Assembly (NCBI RefSeq): GCF_001298445.1
Contig: NZ_CP012036.1
Coordinates: 971,090-1,035,089 of the forward strand
Length of the DNA: 64,000 bases
Direction of reading: 5' to 3'
From: Nostoc piscinale CENA21
Lineage (GTDB): Bacteria; Cyanobacteriota; Cyanobacteriia; Cyanobacteriales; Nostocaceae
The position numbers were made by a program, and so were the translations under genes. This document shows positions 26,601 through 36,125 of the stretch, piece after piece; position 1 is the first letter of the stretch, and each line of letters starts with the position of its first letter. The notes under the pieces were generated by a model. It saw nothing but the letters and a program-made list of their open reading frames with translations, was not told where the DNA came from and ran no database searches.

Positions 26601-29493
26601 TACTGCCTTAAATTTGGATGTCCAAGCCCAGGACTATAATTTGCAACAGTTACCGATTAATTTGCCTAATCAAGTAGCGTTGAAAGGCAAGGTAGATTTT
26701 AACGGCAAAGTCACAGGCAAATTACCCTTACCAAACGTCAGTGGTAAAATTGCCTTACGGGACTTGGTAGTACAAAACATTGCCTTTGAACCACTGCTAA
26801 CAGGTAGTATTGATTCTGCCCAAGGGCGGGGTTTGAACTTAAATTTAATGGGCAATCGAGACCGCATCGCCTTCAATTTAGACGGCAATAATCGCCCCCA
26901 ATCCTTTTTAGTGCAGTGGCAAGATGCTTCAGCCAAAGGACAATTTCAAGGCAATAACATCGCCTTGAATGTGCAGAACTTCCCCTTACAAATCTTGAAT
27001 GTTTCTGTACCACCAGCTTTGCGTTTAGGTACGGGTACAGTAGCTGGGTTAATTAGTGGCGACTTGCAAGTTAATCAACAAACATTTGCCGCCAATGGTA
27101 ATTTAGCGATCGCATCCCCAAAAATTGGACGCATTCAAGGCAATGAATTAACAGCCCAATTCAGCTATGCTAATGGCAAAGCCACACTCACCAGTAGTAA
27201 ATTTGTCAAAGGTAACAGTATTTATGCCTTTACTGGTAGTTTTGGTCAAAGTCCTAAAGGGCCACAACTCCAAGGCAAAATCAACATCAGCCAAGGCAAA
27301 ATCCAAGATGTGTTAGCTGTTGCCCAAATATTTGAAATTCAAGACTTTCAGCGAGGCATATCAGAACCAGCTTACGGCACAGCCACCGACTTAACTACCT
27401 ATTCTCGTGGTTTACCCAATCAAACTTTATTTGATCAACTGCGCCGCTTTTACGAAATTGAAGCAGAATTAGCACAACAGCAACAACAACGGCGGGATTC
27501 CAATCTATTACCAGAACTAGCAGACTTACAGGGAACCTTTAACGGTGACATTGCCTTAGATACAGCCACAGCCAACGGATTATCTGTACAGTTTGATATT
27601 AACGGGCAGAACTTTACCTGGGGTAAAGAAACCGAAAGCGATCGCTACTACAATGCAAAACAAATCATTGCCCAAGGTAGCTTTGAAAATGGTGTCTTGC
27701 AGTTACGCCCGTTACGCATCGAGTTAGATAATAGTAGTCTCTTAGCGTTCACAGGTAACATCGGCGGTAAAGACCAATCAGGTCAGTTGCGAGTTAGGAA
27801 TTTTCCCATCGGCTTAATTAATAACTTTGTCAAACTTCCAGTTGATATCACAGGTAATTTGAATGGTTCTGCCGCCTTAGCAGGTGGTATCGCTAATCCC
27901 CAAGCCCAAGGCGAATTAGAAATTACTGACGGAACCCTGAATCAAAAGCCAGTAGAATCAGCTACCGCCAGCTTTAGCTATATCAATGGTCGGTTGAATT
28001 TTGGTAGTAATGTCTCTGTTGCTGGGCCAGAACCAGTGAACATTACTGGCAGCATCCCTTATCAGTTACCCTTTGCAACTACTGCACCCGCCAGCAATGA
28101 AATTAGTTTAGATGTCAAAGTCCGCAATGAAGGGTTAGCACTACTAAATGTCTTAACAGATCAGATAGCCTTTGAGAAAGGTGAAGGTGAAATTGATTTA
28201 ACAGTCCGGGGAACCAGACAACGCCCAGAGTTAACCGGAATTGCCACCGTTAAAGATGCCACTTTTGCAGCCCAAGCCTTACCGGGTAAAATCAGACGGG
28301 TAACAGGCAAGATAAATTTCAATTTTGACCGCATTGTTGTAGAAGGTCTCGCAGGCAGATTTAGTCGGGGTCAAGTAAATGCGGCTGGGGAAATTCCTGT
28401 CTTTAATAATGGAGAAGTCGCAAGTAATCCTCTGACTGTGAATTTAGAAAAATTAAATTTAAACCTCAAAGGATTATATAAAGGTGGTGCCAGTGGGAAT
28501 TTACAAATTACAGGTTCAGCCTTAAACCCCCTGATTGGTGGTCAAATTCGGTTATCTGATGGTCAGGTTTTATTAGCAGAATCAACCAACACCAATCAAC
28601 CTACAAATAGCGATGCTGTCAAAGCCAACAAACAAGATAAAACAGAAGCAAGAAGTAATCCCAATGTCGCTAGATTAAATAATCTGGAATTAACATTAGG
28701 TAACAATATCCAAATTACTCGTCCGCCAATTCTTAGCTTTAGTGCTACAGGTAATTTAAAAGTTAATGGCGCTTTAAATCAGCCTGTACCTGATGGTACA
28801 ATTCGGCTGCAAAAAGGTGGCGTGAATTTATTTACCACCCAATTTAACTTAGTGCGTGGCTATAAAAATACAGCCACATTTCGGGCTGACTCACCCCGTG
28901 ACCCCATTTTAGATGTGCGGTTATTTGCCAAAGTACTAGATGCAGTGCAAACATCAGATTTCACCAGAAACAATTCCGTCGGCGGCTTAGGTTCATTAGA
29001 AAGTGTGCGGGTGGAAGCGAGAGTCCAAGGGCCAGCTAGTAAACTCAATGAAAATCTCGAACTTACTAGCAGTCCCTCACGCAGTCAAACCGAAATTGTT
29101 GCTTTATTAGGCGGCGGGTTTGTTGACACTCAAGGACGTGCTGATAGTACATTAGGCTTAATTAATATTGCAGGTTCCGCTGTATTTAATAACTTTCAAA
29201 CAACCTTTAATCAAATTGCCAATGCTTTTGGTTTGAGTGAATTTCGCATATTTCCAACTGTGATTTCTGATAATCCCGAAGCGGGTAGAAATAGTTCCAC
29301 ATTAGAATTAGCTGCTGAAGCTGGTGTTGATATTTCTACAAAATTTTCGATTTCCAGCATCAAGATTTTAACAGCTAATGACCCCTTTCAGTGGGGGATA
29401 AACTACCGCATTAACGATGAATTAAGGGTACGTGCTTCTACTAATTTAGAAGATGATAGCCGCGCAGTGATTGAATATCAAACAAGGTTTTAA
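23650..29493 (+). CDS. TamB/DUF490-type translocation and assembly protein
   Basis: 1947 residues. A basic N-terminus and one membrane helix (about 20-45, LSRAGIPLLGVLLVGLILGIW) anchor it in the inner membrane. The rest is almost all beta-rich, with an AsmA-like start and the DUF490/TamB C-terminal domain (NLFTTQFNLVRGYKNTATF, ILDVRLFAKV, RSQTEIVALLGGGF). TamB-like proteins form a long beta-taco across the periplasm and help lipid transport and outer-membrane protein insertion; in plants and cyanobacteria the relative is TIC236. Residues about 628-897 hold four 70-residue repeats (GQ...NVAGSV.SFQPQTIQASGQ.KL..AGGTITA), nearly identical at DNA level. No TamA/BamA gene is adjacent. Confidence 0.93.
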   Translation: MTNSRHQERQIKSRTRVRMWLLILSRAGIPLLGVLLVGLILGIWRLQSFIHKELAPLAEQSLTNTINRPVKLGKVTNFTLTGVNFGASEIPATSTDPDKAAVAAVEVGFNPWQLVFNRQLKLDVTLVNPDVYIEQDDQGRWITTTIAPPSKSGLIKTDLDHLRLRNGKVNLLSQQKKGVVTFAQLNGSAQLLENNQLVNFDVAGQAESGGNVAIKGQFRPKTLVADIQLHGQDLLASTITNLVKLPLNLQAGRVNGDLQVKLAPEQTPLLYGSADLQKVTLQIPRVPQLLSNTEGDIYFKGTEIRLDNLNTNYGKIPVVANGIIDSKTGLQLTGRIKTVSVANAQSTLKLKLPVPVTGQLKADIQITGKATNPILSGAVATINTARIDKINFKTITSKFEFSANDALLTLRDVQGETTVGGEIIGGGQISVGKSPRLNLAFTAKNFAGDTIAKIYNSSPTFRIGRVAATAQVTGTPTNVRTAVQWQVPQATYPGRGELIIASDRTIYFQNVALKVGRGVVRAVGKYAKERWQAVVTGDGVQLEPFVNKNQLQNVSLDGAEFNGRLILAGTSGPFQISSIRSQGAAVQIAGGAVAIASIQLQNQNFTAQLVANNINVGRILKQAPPALQGRLAGTFQIAGNRDNFSLKTLRGSGKANLSVAGGTVTATNIQLANGNYQAQLVANNLAVQELTPKTSPIRGRLAGQFNVAGSVESFKPQTIQASGQAKLTVAGGTITAANIKVNNGRYQAQIQAKNVPVQRLTKVPPQFQGDLTGQLNVTGSVTSFQPQTIQASGQAKLNVAGGTITATNIRVADGRYQAQVAATNVPLQKLAAVPPQFQGDLTGQLNVAGSVTSFQPQTIQASGQGKLNIAGGTITASNIQVNQGRYQAILDAGGVQLTKLNQQLRGQLGGRLQVAGALGSATLANINASGKVQLSQGLPGLERPLTAAIAWNGEKLAINQLTAPGLNVTGDITANANKAGIPEITALNLDVQAQDYNLQQLPINLPNQVALKGKVDFNGKVTGKLPLPNVSGKIALRDLVVQNIAFEPLLTGSIDSAQGRGLNLNLMGNRDRIAFNLDGNNRPQSFLVQWQDASAKGQFQGNNIALNVQNFPLQILNVSVPPALRLGTGTVAGLISGDLQVNQQTFAANGNLAIASPKIGRIQGNELTAQFSYANGKATLTSSKFVKGNSIYAFTGSFGQSPKGPQLQGKINISQGKIQDVLAVAQIFEIQDFQRGISEPAYGTATDLTTYSRGLPNQTLFDQLRRFYEIEAELAQQQQQRRDSNLLPELADLQGTFNGDIALDTATANGLSVQFDINGQNFTWGKETESDRYYNAKQIIAQGSFENGVLQLRPLRIELDNSSLLAFTGNIGGKDQSGQLRVRNFPIGLINNFVKLPVDITGNLNGSAALAGGIANPQAQGELEITDGTLNQKPVESATASFSYINGRLNFGSNVSVAGPEPVNITGSIPYQLPFATTAPASNEISLDVKVRNEGLALLNVLTDQIAFEKGEGEIDLTVRGTRQRPELTGIATVKDATFAAQALPGKIRRVTGKINFNFDRIVVEGLAGRFSRGQVNAAGEIPVFNNGEVASNPLTVNLEKLNLNLKGLYKGGASGNLQITGSALNPLIGGQIRLSDGQVLLAESTNTNQPTNSDAVKANKQDKTEARSNPNVARLNNLELTLGNNIQITRPPILSFSATGNLKVNGALNQPVPDGTIRLQKGGVNLFTTQFNLVRGYKNTATFRADSPRDPILDVRLFAKVLDAVQTSDFTRNNSVGGLGSLESVRVEARVQGPASKLNENLELTSSPSRSQTEIVALLGGGFVDTQGRADSTLGLINIAGSAVFNNFQTTFNQIANAFGLSEFRIFPTVISDNPEAGRNSSTLELAAEAGVDISTKFSISSIKILTANDPFQWGINYRINDELRVRASTNLEDDSRAVIEYQTRF
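25531..26370 (+). repeat. Four tandem 210-bp coding repeats inside the TamB-like gene
   Basis: Matching points recur with a period of exactly 210 bp, for example GCCCCAATTT at 25941 and 26151. The third and fourth copies are almost identical over more than 100 bp; the first two are more diverged. The period keeps the frame, adding 70 residues per copy. Copy number could change by recombination. Confidence 0.85.
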
Positions 29494-29652
29494 TTCGGTT
29501 GCTACAATTCAAGATATATCAAAATGCTGCGTGCGGAGAAATAAGTTCGTAAGTTGAATGTGGCGATCGCGTAATCTAACAAAGTCTCGATGCTGTTGGT
29601 TTCTGTTTCCTATCCAACATATTGAATATGTTTATCGGACTTAAAGTTAACT

Positions 29653-31146
29653 TTACCACCAAGTTCCTTTGTGAATTAATCTGTTATTCTTAAATGTCAT
29701 AGTAACATTGGGTTCTGAAAAGCCTTTTTTCCATTTATAATAGGTGATTGTTGTATCAGAACTCAATTGGCTTCCACCATCTTCTGTTCCTGGTGAACCA
29801 ATGATTTTCACAACTTCTGCGTAGGTCATTCCATATTTTACTGCTTCATACTCAGTTTTTGTAATTTCAGGCTCTTGTTGGATAGAAATTTCTGGAAAAA
29901 TTGATGTAACAAAACGAAATATTACCCAACCCACTGTTAAGGGAAAACTGAGAGCGATGAAAATTATCACTACACCAACCCAGGAATTAGAGCTTCTGGG
30001 TTGCGACCTGATATTTGATGTTTTTGCATTGAAGGTAGGAACAGAATTAGAAGGTTTTTCAGCTATTGACGCAACTTTTAATTGTTGCCTAATTTGATTT
30101 TCTATTAGTAAGACATCCTCATATTTAAGCTCCCAACGTTCTATAAATTGATTGAGCTTGTGACGAGTTATGTCACTTAAAGTAGATTCACGTTGGATGT
30201 GACCTAATAAAATCTGCTTGTATTGTTCCAAGTTATTTTGATAGTTTTTATAGGCTTCTAAGACGGCAATTTCAATATAATTAGCTTCAACTTGGGAGAT
30301 TCCTAGCTGACTTGATAATTCATCAAGATAGCGGCGATCTGGTGGAAAGATATTGCCATCAGTTAAAACTCTTTCGACTTCTTTTTGATATCTTCGTTGT
30401 GGATCACGAATCCCAGCTTTAACAAGCAAAATTTTGAAGCCCTCTTTGACTGCATAAATTTCGGGCTTCATTGCCGGGACAGTTTCTTGTACTCTTTGTT
30501 TAGCATAGTTGTGTAATTCATCTACTGCGATCGCTCCATCGCTGTTGGAATCCGCAGCCCCAGTTTCAATTCCTTCTACTAAATACTGCGTATAAATTGA
30601 CAGTTCTGTGCCTTTTTGCTCAAAAGAGTATTGAGTAGAAGTTGAGGAAGTCAGTACAACTCGCCCTTCACCTCCCAATTGATTTTTCACATTGATGGAA
30701 CCATCATCCTTAGCTAACAAGTTCTCTGCAAAGGCTCCGCTAAAGCAGCAGTCAAGAATAATTACTTGATGTCGTGAGCGACTGTTGCTCATGATGTCAT
30801 GTACAAAACTTGCAGGAACAGCCGTAGCTTTAACTAATTCTCCTTGAGATGTTTTGCGGGTGAGACGAGTAGCAAAGTAAAGTTTTCCACTAGAGTCTTT
30901 AATCCCATGACCGGAAAAAAAGAGTAACACTAAATCATCTCGTTGACGGTTAGCGAAAAGGTTCTCAATGGCTTCCTGCATTGCTAATGGTTCAGGGTTA
31001 ATCAGTGGTTGCACACTATCAAAATTCCCCATTTCCGGATGCAGTAGAACTCGCTGTATAGCTTCCACATCTTTTGTCGCAGCAGGTAGGGGATTTAACC
31101 CTTGTGTGTATTCACTTACGCCAACTAGTAAAGCTAACTTTGACAT
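29653..31146 (-). CDS. Caspase-family protease (orthocaspase) with EF-hand-like loop and membrane anchor
   Basis: 497 residues. The N-terminal peptidase C14 domain (about 1-235) has the catalytic histidine H80 in FFSGHG and cysteine C134 in LDCCFSG. An EF-hand-like loop (DSNSDGAIAVDE, 199-210) lies in the same domain and suggests calcium binding. A helical region (about 255-345) is followed by one membrane helix (about 372-397). The C-terminal SmpA/BamE-like fold (GMTYAEVVKIIGSPG...YYKWK) would lie on the far side of the membrane. Cyanobacterial orthocaspases cut after arginine or lysine in stress and cell-death settings; targets here are unknown. Confidence 0.9.
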   Translation of the reverse strand: MSKLALLVGVSEYTQGLNPLPAATKDVEAIQRVLLHPEMGNFDSVQPLINPEPLAMQEAIENLFANRQRDDLVLLFFSGHGIKDSSGKLYFATRLTRKTSQGELVKATAVPASFVHDIMSNSRSRHQVIILDCCFSGAFAENLLAKDDGSINVKNQLGGEGRVVLTSSTSTQYSFEQKGTELSIYTQYLVEGIETGAADSNSDGAIAVDELHNYAKQRVQETVPAMKPEIYAVKEGFKILLVKAGIRDPQRRYQKEVERVLTDGNIFPPDRRYLDELSSQLGISQVEANYIEIAVLEAYKNYQNNLEQYKQILLGHIQRESTLSDITRHKLNQFIERWELKYEDVLLIENQIRQQLKVASIAEKPSNSVPTFNAKTSNIRSQPRSSNSWVGVVIIFIALSFPLTVGWVIFRFVTSIFPEISIQQEPEITKTEYEAVKYGMTYAEVVKIIGSPGTEDGGSQLSSDTTITYYKWKKGFSEPNVTMTFKNNRLIHKGTWW

Positions 31147-31369
31147 TTTAGCTAGTTACCCTGTTACAAATTTTTGAGATGGCTCAATTTTTACTAATAA
31201 TTTTTGACGACTATCAGCTTTAATCCTAAGTTTCTTCCTATTTATTTCTACTTCTGGCTGATAACTTTTTCCAGATACAGCATTGAAACTCAATAAAGTA
31301 TACGAAAGAAGAATTAAATCTAGAAATTCTTTTTTCCTCTGCCTCCTGCTATATCAGCGATAATTGTTG

Positions 31370-31396
31370 AAAAAAAAGGTGGGGAATACCCACCTC
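31370..31396 (-). terminator. Rho-independent terminator of guaA
   Basis: On the minus strand GGTGGG, a five-base loop (TATTC) and CCCACC form a GC-rich stem directly followed by a run of T (complement of the A-run 31370-31377). It lies about 27 bp after the guaA stop codon. Confidence 0.85.
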
Positions 31397-31422
31397 AATC
31401 TTTCACTTAAACAATCACTTAA

Positions 31423-33045
31423 TTACTCCCATTCGATAGTTCCAGGTGGCTTGGAAGTAATATCGTAAACTACACGATTCACACCTTTAACTTCGTTCAC
31501 AATGCGGTTAGAAATTACTTCCAACACATCATAAGGGAGACGCGCCCAATCTGCGGTCATACCATCTTCACTGGTGACGATTCGCAAAACTATGGGAAAG
31601 GCGTAAGTCCTTTGATCTCCCATTACGCCAACGCTGCGAATGGGCAACAATACAGCAAAGGCTTGCCAAACTTCGTTGTACAATCCACGTTGATTGATTT
31701 CTTGGCGCACAATTAAATCAGCATCACGGAGAATATTCAATCTTTCGGCGGTGACTTCACCGATGATGCGAATTGCTAAACCGGGGCCTGGGAAGGGTTG
31801 GCGTTGGACGATTTCTTCTGGTAAACCAATGGAACGACCAACTTTGCGGACTTCATCTTTAAATAATTTCCGCAGGGGTTCGACTAATTTAAATCGCAAG
31901 TCTTTGGGTAAACCGCCGACGTTGTGATGGCTTTTAATTTTAACTGCTACCCGTTCACCTGTTTGGGGATCAACGTTGGTATCGGCAGATTCGATTACGT
32001 CGGGATACAGTGTACCTTGAGCTAAGTAATCAAAGGGGCCGAGGCGTTTCGATGCTTCTTCAAAGGTACTAATAAATTCGTGACCGATGCGACGGCGTTT
32101 TTCTTCGGGATCTGTCACGCCTGCAATGGTATCTAAAAAGCGATCGCGGGCATTGACATATTCTACAGGAATATGAAACTGCTCTTGGAACAATTTCACC
32201 AACCGTTCTGGCTCATATTTCCGCATAAAGCCTTGGTCGATAAATACACAAGTTAGTTGATCACCGATCGCTTTATGTAATAAAAAAGCTAGGGTAGAAG
32301 AATCAACACCGCCAGATAATGCCAAAAGTACCCGTTTATCGCCAACTTTAGCCCGAATTTCTCTGATTGCTTCTTCCACAAAGGCGGCAGTTGTCCAAGT
32401 GGGTTCACATTCGCAGATATGATAAACAAAGTTGCGAATTAAGGCTAAACCACCAATGGAATGCACAACTTCGGGGTGGAACTGCACACCATAAAGTTTC
32501 TTTTCGTGGTCAGCAACAGCCGCACAGGGAGTATTTTCTGTATGTGCCAAAATTTCAAAACCGGTTGGCATTTTTACCACGGAGTCGCCGTGACTCATCC
32601 ACATGGTTGTGCCATCTTCGACGTTAGTTAATAAGTCTGTGGGATCATCTATATATAATGAGGCTTTGCCATACTCACCGCGATCGGCTTTTGCCACTTC
32701 CCCGCCGAGTTGGTTTACCATCAACTGCATCCCATAACATACACCCAGAATTGGAATACCTAAATGCCAAATTTCTGGGTCACAGTGGGGAGCTTTTTCG
32801 CTGTAAACTGAATTCGGCCCGCCAGAAAGAATAATGCCTTTGGGGTTGAGTTGCCGCAGTTGTTCGGCCGTGGTGCGATAAGACAGAACTTCAGAATATA
32901 CCTGAGTTTCACGAATGCGTCGGGCTATCAGTTCGGAATACTGAGAGCCAAAGTCTAAAATAATAATCATTTGACGCTCAAGCTGCCTCAATTCTTCTAC
33001 TGGTTGAGGTGCTTGTTCGGTTAGTAGAGTCACCGCTGTATTCAT
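31423..33045 (-). CDS. guaA: GMP synthase (glutamine-hydrolysing)
   Basis: 540 residues, full length. The N-terminal glutamine amidotransferase has GVCYGMQLM (nucleophile cysteine) and QFHPE. The ATP-pyrophosphatase has the PP-loop [11 protein letters not shown]. The C-terminal dimerisation domain ends in the conserved [11 protein letters not shown]. It turns XMP, glutamine and ATP into GMP in the cytosol. It is followed by a clear terminator. Confidence 0.98.
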   Translation of the reverse strand: MNTAVTLLTEQAPQPVEELRQLERQMIIILDFGSQYSELIARRIRETQVYSEVLSYRTTAEQLRQLNPKGIILSGGPNSVYSEKAPHCDPEIWHLGIPILGVCYGMQLMVNQLGGEVAKADRGEYGKASLYIDDPTDLLTNVEDGTTMWMSHGDSVVKMPTGFEILAHTENTPCAAVADHEKKLYGVQFHPEVVHSIGGLALIRNFVYHICECEPTWTTAAFVEEAIREIRAKVGDKRVLLALSGGVDSSTLAFLLHKAIGDQLTCVFIDQGFMRKYEPERLVKLFQEQFHIPVEYVNARDRFLDTIAGVTDPEEKRRRIGHEFISTFEEASKRLGPFDYLAQGTLYPDVIESADTNVDPQTGERVAVKIKSHHNVGGLPKDLRFKLVEPLRKLFKDEVRKVGRSIGLPEEIVQRQPFPGPGLAIRIIGEVTAERLNILRDADLIVRQEINQRGLYNEVWQAFAVLLPIRSVGVMGDQRTYAFPIVLRIVTSEDGMTADWARLPYDVLEVISNRIVNEVKGVNRVVYDITSKPPGTIEWE

Positions 33046-33365
33046 GATGGGGAAGTGAGAATGAAGTAGATAGTTGCACTGTGGTTTGACAAAAATACCA
33101 TTTATAGCCGGATTTACTTAGATGAGAACTGTGCTGATTGCTCATAGCTGGAAAGTACTTGGTTTATACTTTGCTTTCTGCAATCAGCACTTTACTATCT
33201 CTGCCTTCTGAGGCTAGTAAATGGTAAAGGAGTCCCATACAAACGCAGGTTATAAAGCGTTTGCTCGGCCATTCAGTCTGACATGGTATTAGAAGGAATA
33301 AATTACCCTAGAGTGGTTACTGAAAAAGCTATTTATTTAGATTATTAATGATTATTCATATTAAG
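33046..33365. other. Intergenic region upstream of guaA with an inverted repeat
   Basis: The spacer holds GTGCTGATTGC (33131-33141) and GCAATCAGCAC (33180-33190), a perfect 11-bp inverted pair around 38 bp, close to the GTGCTGAGT repeat family. It lies 3' of nothing leftward and upstream of guaA (minus strand), about 85 bp from its ATG. No gene was recognised. Confidence 0.5.
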
Positions 33366-34481
33366 TTAACATAATTTTGCGATTAAGAAACAAGCAGTTT
33401 TACTCTTTACGATAATTTTGCGATCGCGATCAAAGAGAATTGAGCCACATTTTGGTGCTGTCGTACCCCGGTTATTATGGGCTTGCATGTATTCTTGAGA
33501 ACGAGTATCTACAGTTTGGACGATTGCACCATAAACTTGATTTACCCAATCACTACCACTGTCAGTATCCAATTCTCGGAGATATTTCAGGGCTGCTTCT
33601 GCCGTCGGACTATGAAATATTGCTTGTATATCTGATGACTGCATTCCCGCCAATGCACAGTGGGCTGCTAAAATTTCCCGTCGCCCATCTGCCAAATGAT
33701 GATGGGTATGGAAAATGCCTCCCGCCAATTTCAGCAGCTTGCCGTGATAACCGAACAATAAGATTTCCTTAACGCCTAAAGCATCAGCCTCAACCAACAT
33801 CGGCCCCAACCAGTTAGCCGTTTTTACCAATTGTTCGGGATTAATACCGATTTTTTGGGCTAAATCTAAACCATTCTCGCCAATGCAAAATACCAAACTC
33901 TGAAAGCGACTGGCTTTTTGTTGTAATTCTGCCCGAAAAGCGGTTAATTGATCTGGTGAACTTAAAGGTTGGGAAATTCCGGTTGTTCCTAATAGTGAAA
34001 GTCCTTCCACTACACCAAAGGCAGCATTAGAAGTGCGGACAGCCAGCGATCGCCCTTCGGGTAAAATAATCGTTACTGTGATTTTCTCCCCTGGTGCTAA
34101 CATCCGTTGCAAGTTTTCTTGCAATAAATTTTGGGCATAACGATAAATCGCTGGCTGGTCATCTGCATCCAGAATTTTGCCAATTCCCTCGCCACCTTTA
34201 ATTGTGACTGCTTGTGCTGTTTCTCCACCCCAAGCCACCATTGCCCAAATTGGTGTATCTCGTGTCAGGTCAAGATTATCACCAGGATTACTGCGAGTAA
34301 TGCCTAAAGCCAGATTTTCCGATAGCCCCGCCACTTGTTCTATCGGAATTTCAGCGATTTGCGCTGGTGTAATTAAGTCAACCGCCATAGTTTGCACAGG
34401 CTGATTTTGGCGTAACCAATGTAACGCCGCCATCGCTGCCGCACAAGCAAACACAGGTAAAGTGTATCCAGCTTTAGTCAT
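33366..34481 (-). CDS. cbiD: Cobalt-precorrin-5B C(1)-methyltransferase
   Basis: 371 residues, the normal CbiD length. The opening SGYTLPVFACAAAMAAL-like stretch, the glycine-rich VTIKGGEGIGKI, and LLFGYHGKLLKLAGGIFHTHHHLADGR (seen as GYHGKLLKLAGGIFHTHH) are typical. It methylates C-1 in the anaerobic (early cobalt) branch of cobalamin synthesis, used by cyanobacteria, which make pseudocobalamin. cobU of the same pathway lies 18 kb away. No cobalamin riboswitch was recognised upstream. Confidence 0.95.
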   Translation of the reverse strand: MTKAGYTLPVFACAAAMAALHWLRQNQPVQTMAVDLITPAQIAEIPIEQVAGLSENLALGITRSNPGDNLDLTRDTPIWAMVAWGGETAQAVTIKGGEGIGKILDADDQPAIYRYAQNLLQENLQRMLAPGEKITVTIILPEGRSLAVRTSNAAFGVVEGLSLLGTTGISQPLSSPDQLTAFRAELQQKASRFQSLVFCIGENGLDLAQKIGINPEQLVKTANWLGPMLVEADALGVKEILLFGYHGKLLKLAGGIFHTHHHLADGRREILAAHCALAGMQSSDIQAIFHSPTAEAALKYLRELDTDSGSDWVNQVYGAIVQTVDTRSQEYMQAHNNRGTTAPKCGSILFDRDRKIIVKSKTACFLIAKLC

Positions 34482-34548
34482 TGTTAAGAAGGCAGGAGGC
34501 AGAAGGTTAAAAACAAAATTTTATAATTCATACTTCACACTTCAGACT

Positions 34549-34851
34549 TTACACTCCCGCTTCCACCAACAAAGCTTGCATTGCTTCCCAAGAGATGCCT
34601 TTTTCGATGTAACGGGGCGCTTCAGGATTATAAGGGCTGGCGATGCGATCAATACTGAGAATTGTGGCCTCATCTAAGAGTACTGGGACATCAGGATCAA
34701 AAGCTGTGGGACGCATCAAAGAACTAGAAAAACCTTTGAAAACTGCTATTTTGTCTTGTTCATCGCCTATTTCCACCGTAATCAATAAAACTTCTTGGGG
34801 GCGTTTGCTGGTGTACTGTTCTAGGCGCTTGCCAATGGAATTATTCATCAA
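34549..34851 (-). CDS. Conserved cyanobacterial protein of unknown function
   Basis: 100 residues, soluble, acidic; I do not recognise a named domain. It has a compact beta-rich look (VLLITVEIGDEQDKIAVFKGF) and ends with WEAMQALLVEAGV. It lies between cbiD and the DUF3177 gene, all on the minus strand with gaps of 67 and 24 bp, so it is probably co-transcribed with them. A related plastid-type DUF7734 fold is possible but not certain. Confidence 0.7.
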   Translation of the reverse strand: MMNNSIGKRLEQYTSKRPQEVLLITVEIGDEQDKIAVFKGFSSSLMRPTAFDPDVPVLLDEATILSIDRIASPYNPEAPRYIEKGISWEAMQALLVEAGV

Positions 34852-34875
34852 ATTGGAACTTTGTCTTTGATTTAA

Positions 34876-35469
34876 TTACTGAGGTGTTGCTGAACGTCCT
34901 TGTTTGCCCAGCTTAATAAGAACAAAGTAGCTTAAGTAAAGTACATAAATCACTAAACAGGTAATACCCAGAAAACCGAGAAATGCAGGCTTGCTGTTGT
35001 GATGGAAGTAGTCTTTAAAGAGTAAGGGGGCTTCAAACCAGACTCGACAATAAGAACTTTTGATGGCTGTCTCGGAAAAGGCACAACCGATAAAAGGAAT
35101 AAAAGCGATCGCACCAAGTAAACTATAAACTGTTACAGCCCAGCGCCAAGAAGTAAAAATCAACTTTAACAAGCCACTTTGTTGATACTCAATTTCATCA
35201 TTGAGATCCACCCAAAACCACAGAGAAATCGGAATCAGGATACGCGCTATTAACCCAGAAACAAAGCTAACAGGATACTCAGCAATCATTAAATAAATCG
35301 TAATTGCCAACAGACTTGCCACTCGCCAGTAAATCATTAACAAGCGTTGTATTCCTTCTGCCCTCTGGACAAATGCCCAAATCAGCAGAATTAAGGGAAT
35401 AATCAGTGTAAATAATACTGCCAGTCGATAATCAGCCCAGATATATGGGCGAAACCAAACGTCTTCCAT
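34876..35469 (-). CDS. DUF3177 family membrane protein
   Basis: 197 residues with about five membrane helices (LAVLFTLIIPLILLIWAFV, ASLLAITIYLMIA, ILIPISLWFWVDLND, VYSLLGAIAFIPFIG, FLGITCLVIYVLYLSYFVL). The start MEDVWFRPYIWADYRLAVLF fits the cyanobacterial DUF3177 family. No function is known. First gene of the leftward group ending with cbiD. Confidence 0.82.
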   Translation of the reverse strand: MEDVWFRPYIWADYRLAVLFTLIIPLILLIWAFVQRAEGIQRLLMIYWRVASLLAITIYLMIAEYPVSFVSGLIARILIPISLWFWVDLNDEIEYQQSGLLKLIFTSWRWAVTVYSLLGAIAFIPFIGCAFSETAIKSSYCRVWFEAPLLFKDYFHHNSKPAFLGFLGITCLVIYVLYLSYFVLIKLGKQGRSATPQ

Positions 35470-35809
35470 TGTGTTTGCCAGACGATCAATAAAAAGTTTG
35501 CATGAAGAACAGATATTTACTATAACGGATACTTCTGCAAATACTTGAAATAAATATAGGACTCTAATCAGGCAGTAGTTACTGAAAAATATTTAAATAG
35601 CTCAATAATATTGATGTCTGTTTACTCACTTCATCCTTCATCGGGGTGAAATGTGCTTGTGTGGAGGTAAAAAAACAAGCAACTTGTGTATCTTTTACTT
35701 TTGTAACTTGTACTAACTGACAACTTATAATTTGGGATGAGTTAAAAAACATCCTCAAGAGTATCAAGCACAAGGTCGTAGTAAACAGATTTTGGTTGCT
35801 TGCTTGTTG

Positions 35810-35846
35810 GATGAATAGAAGTGTACCCACTCAATGTCTATTCATC
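35810..35846 (-). repeat. 3' hairpin spanning the cp12 stop codon
   Basis: GATGAATAGA and TCTATTCATC are perfect 10-bp inverted arms around 17 bases. On the minus strand the first arm contains the last codons and the TAG stop of cp12, so the transcript would end in a hairpin. No T-tract follows. Confidence 0.55.
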
Positions 35847-36077
35847 GTAAACTCGGCATTCTACTGCTTCTGGGTTGTCATCGCAGTACTGTTCTAGAGA
35901 ATTTTTGGGCTTATTTTGGCGCTGGTGAGAGGCTTCAGCTTGCAGTTCTTCAACTGCATCCCAAGCGGCTGCACACTCAGCAGAATTGCTACCTGAGATA
36001 TCGCAGACAGCACGAGCTTGTTCTACTTCTGCTTGAATTTGTTCTTGGATATCCACTTTTGCTTTGGTTTCGCTCAT
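35838..36077 (-). CDS. cp12: CP12 domain protein (Calvin-cycle regulator)
   Basis: 79 residues from ATG 36077 (MSETKAKVDIQEQIQ); an upstream in-frame ATG at 36125 would add a hydrophobic tail not seen in CP12 and is rejected. Both redox cysteine pairs are present: C...C in CDISGSNSAEC and C...C in CDDNPEAVEC. The AWDAVEELQAEASHQ helix is also there. CP12 joins GAPDH and phosphoribulokinase into an inactive complex when its disulfides form in the dark. It is a full-length, canonical member without an extra CBS domain. Confidence 0.95.
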   Translation of the reverse strand: MSETKAKVDIQEQIQAEVEQARAVCDISGSNSAECAAAWDAVEELQAEASHQRQNKPKNSLEQYCDDNPEAVECRVYDE

Positions 36078-36125
36078 AGCTTTCGTTTTGCTGTGTGTTG
36101 TTAATACTAGTATAGAAAAATTCAA

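Noticed and set aside
35579..35830. 83-codon leftward frame downstream of cp12
   Set aside because: Overlaps the cp12 3' hairpin, has no support from composition or motifs.
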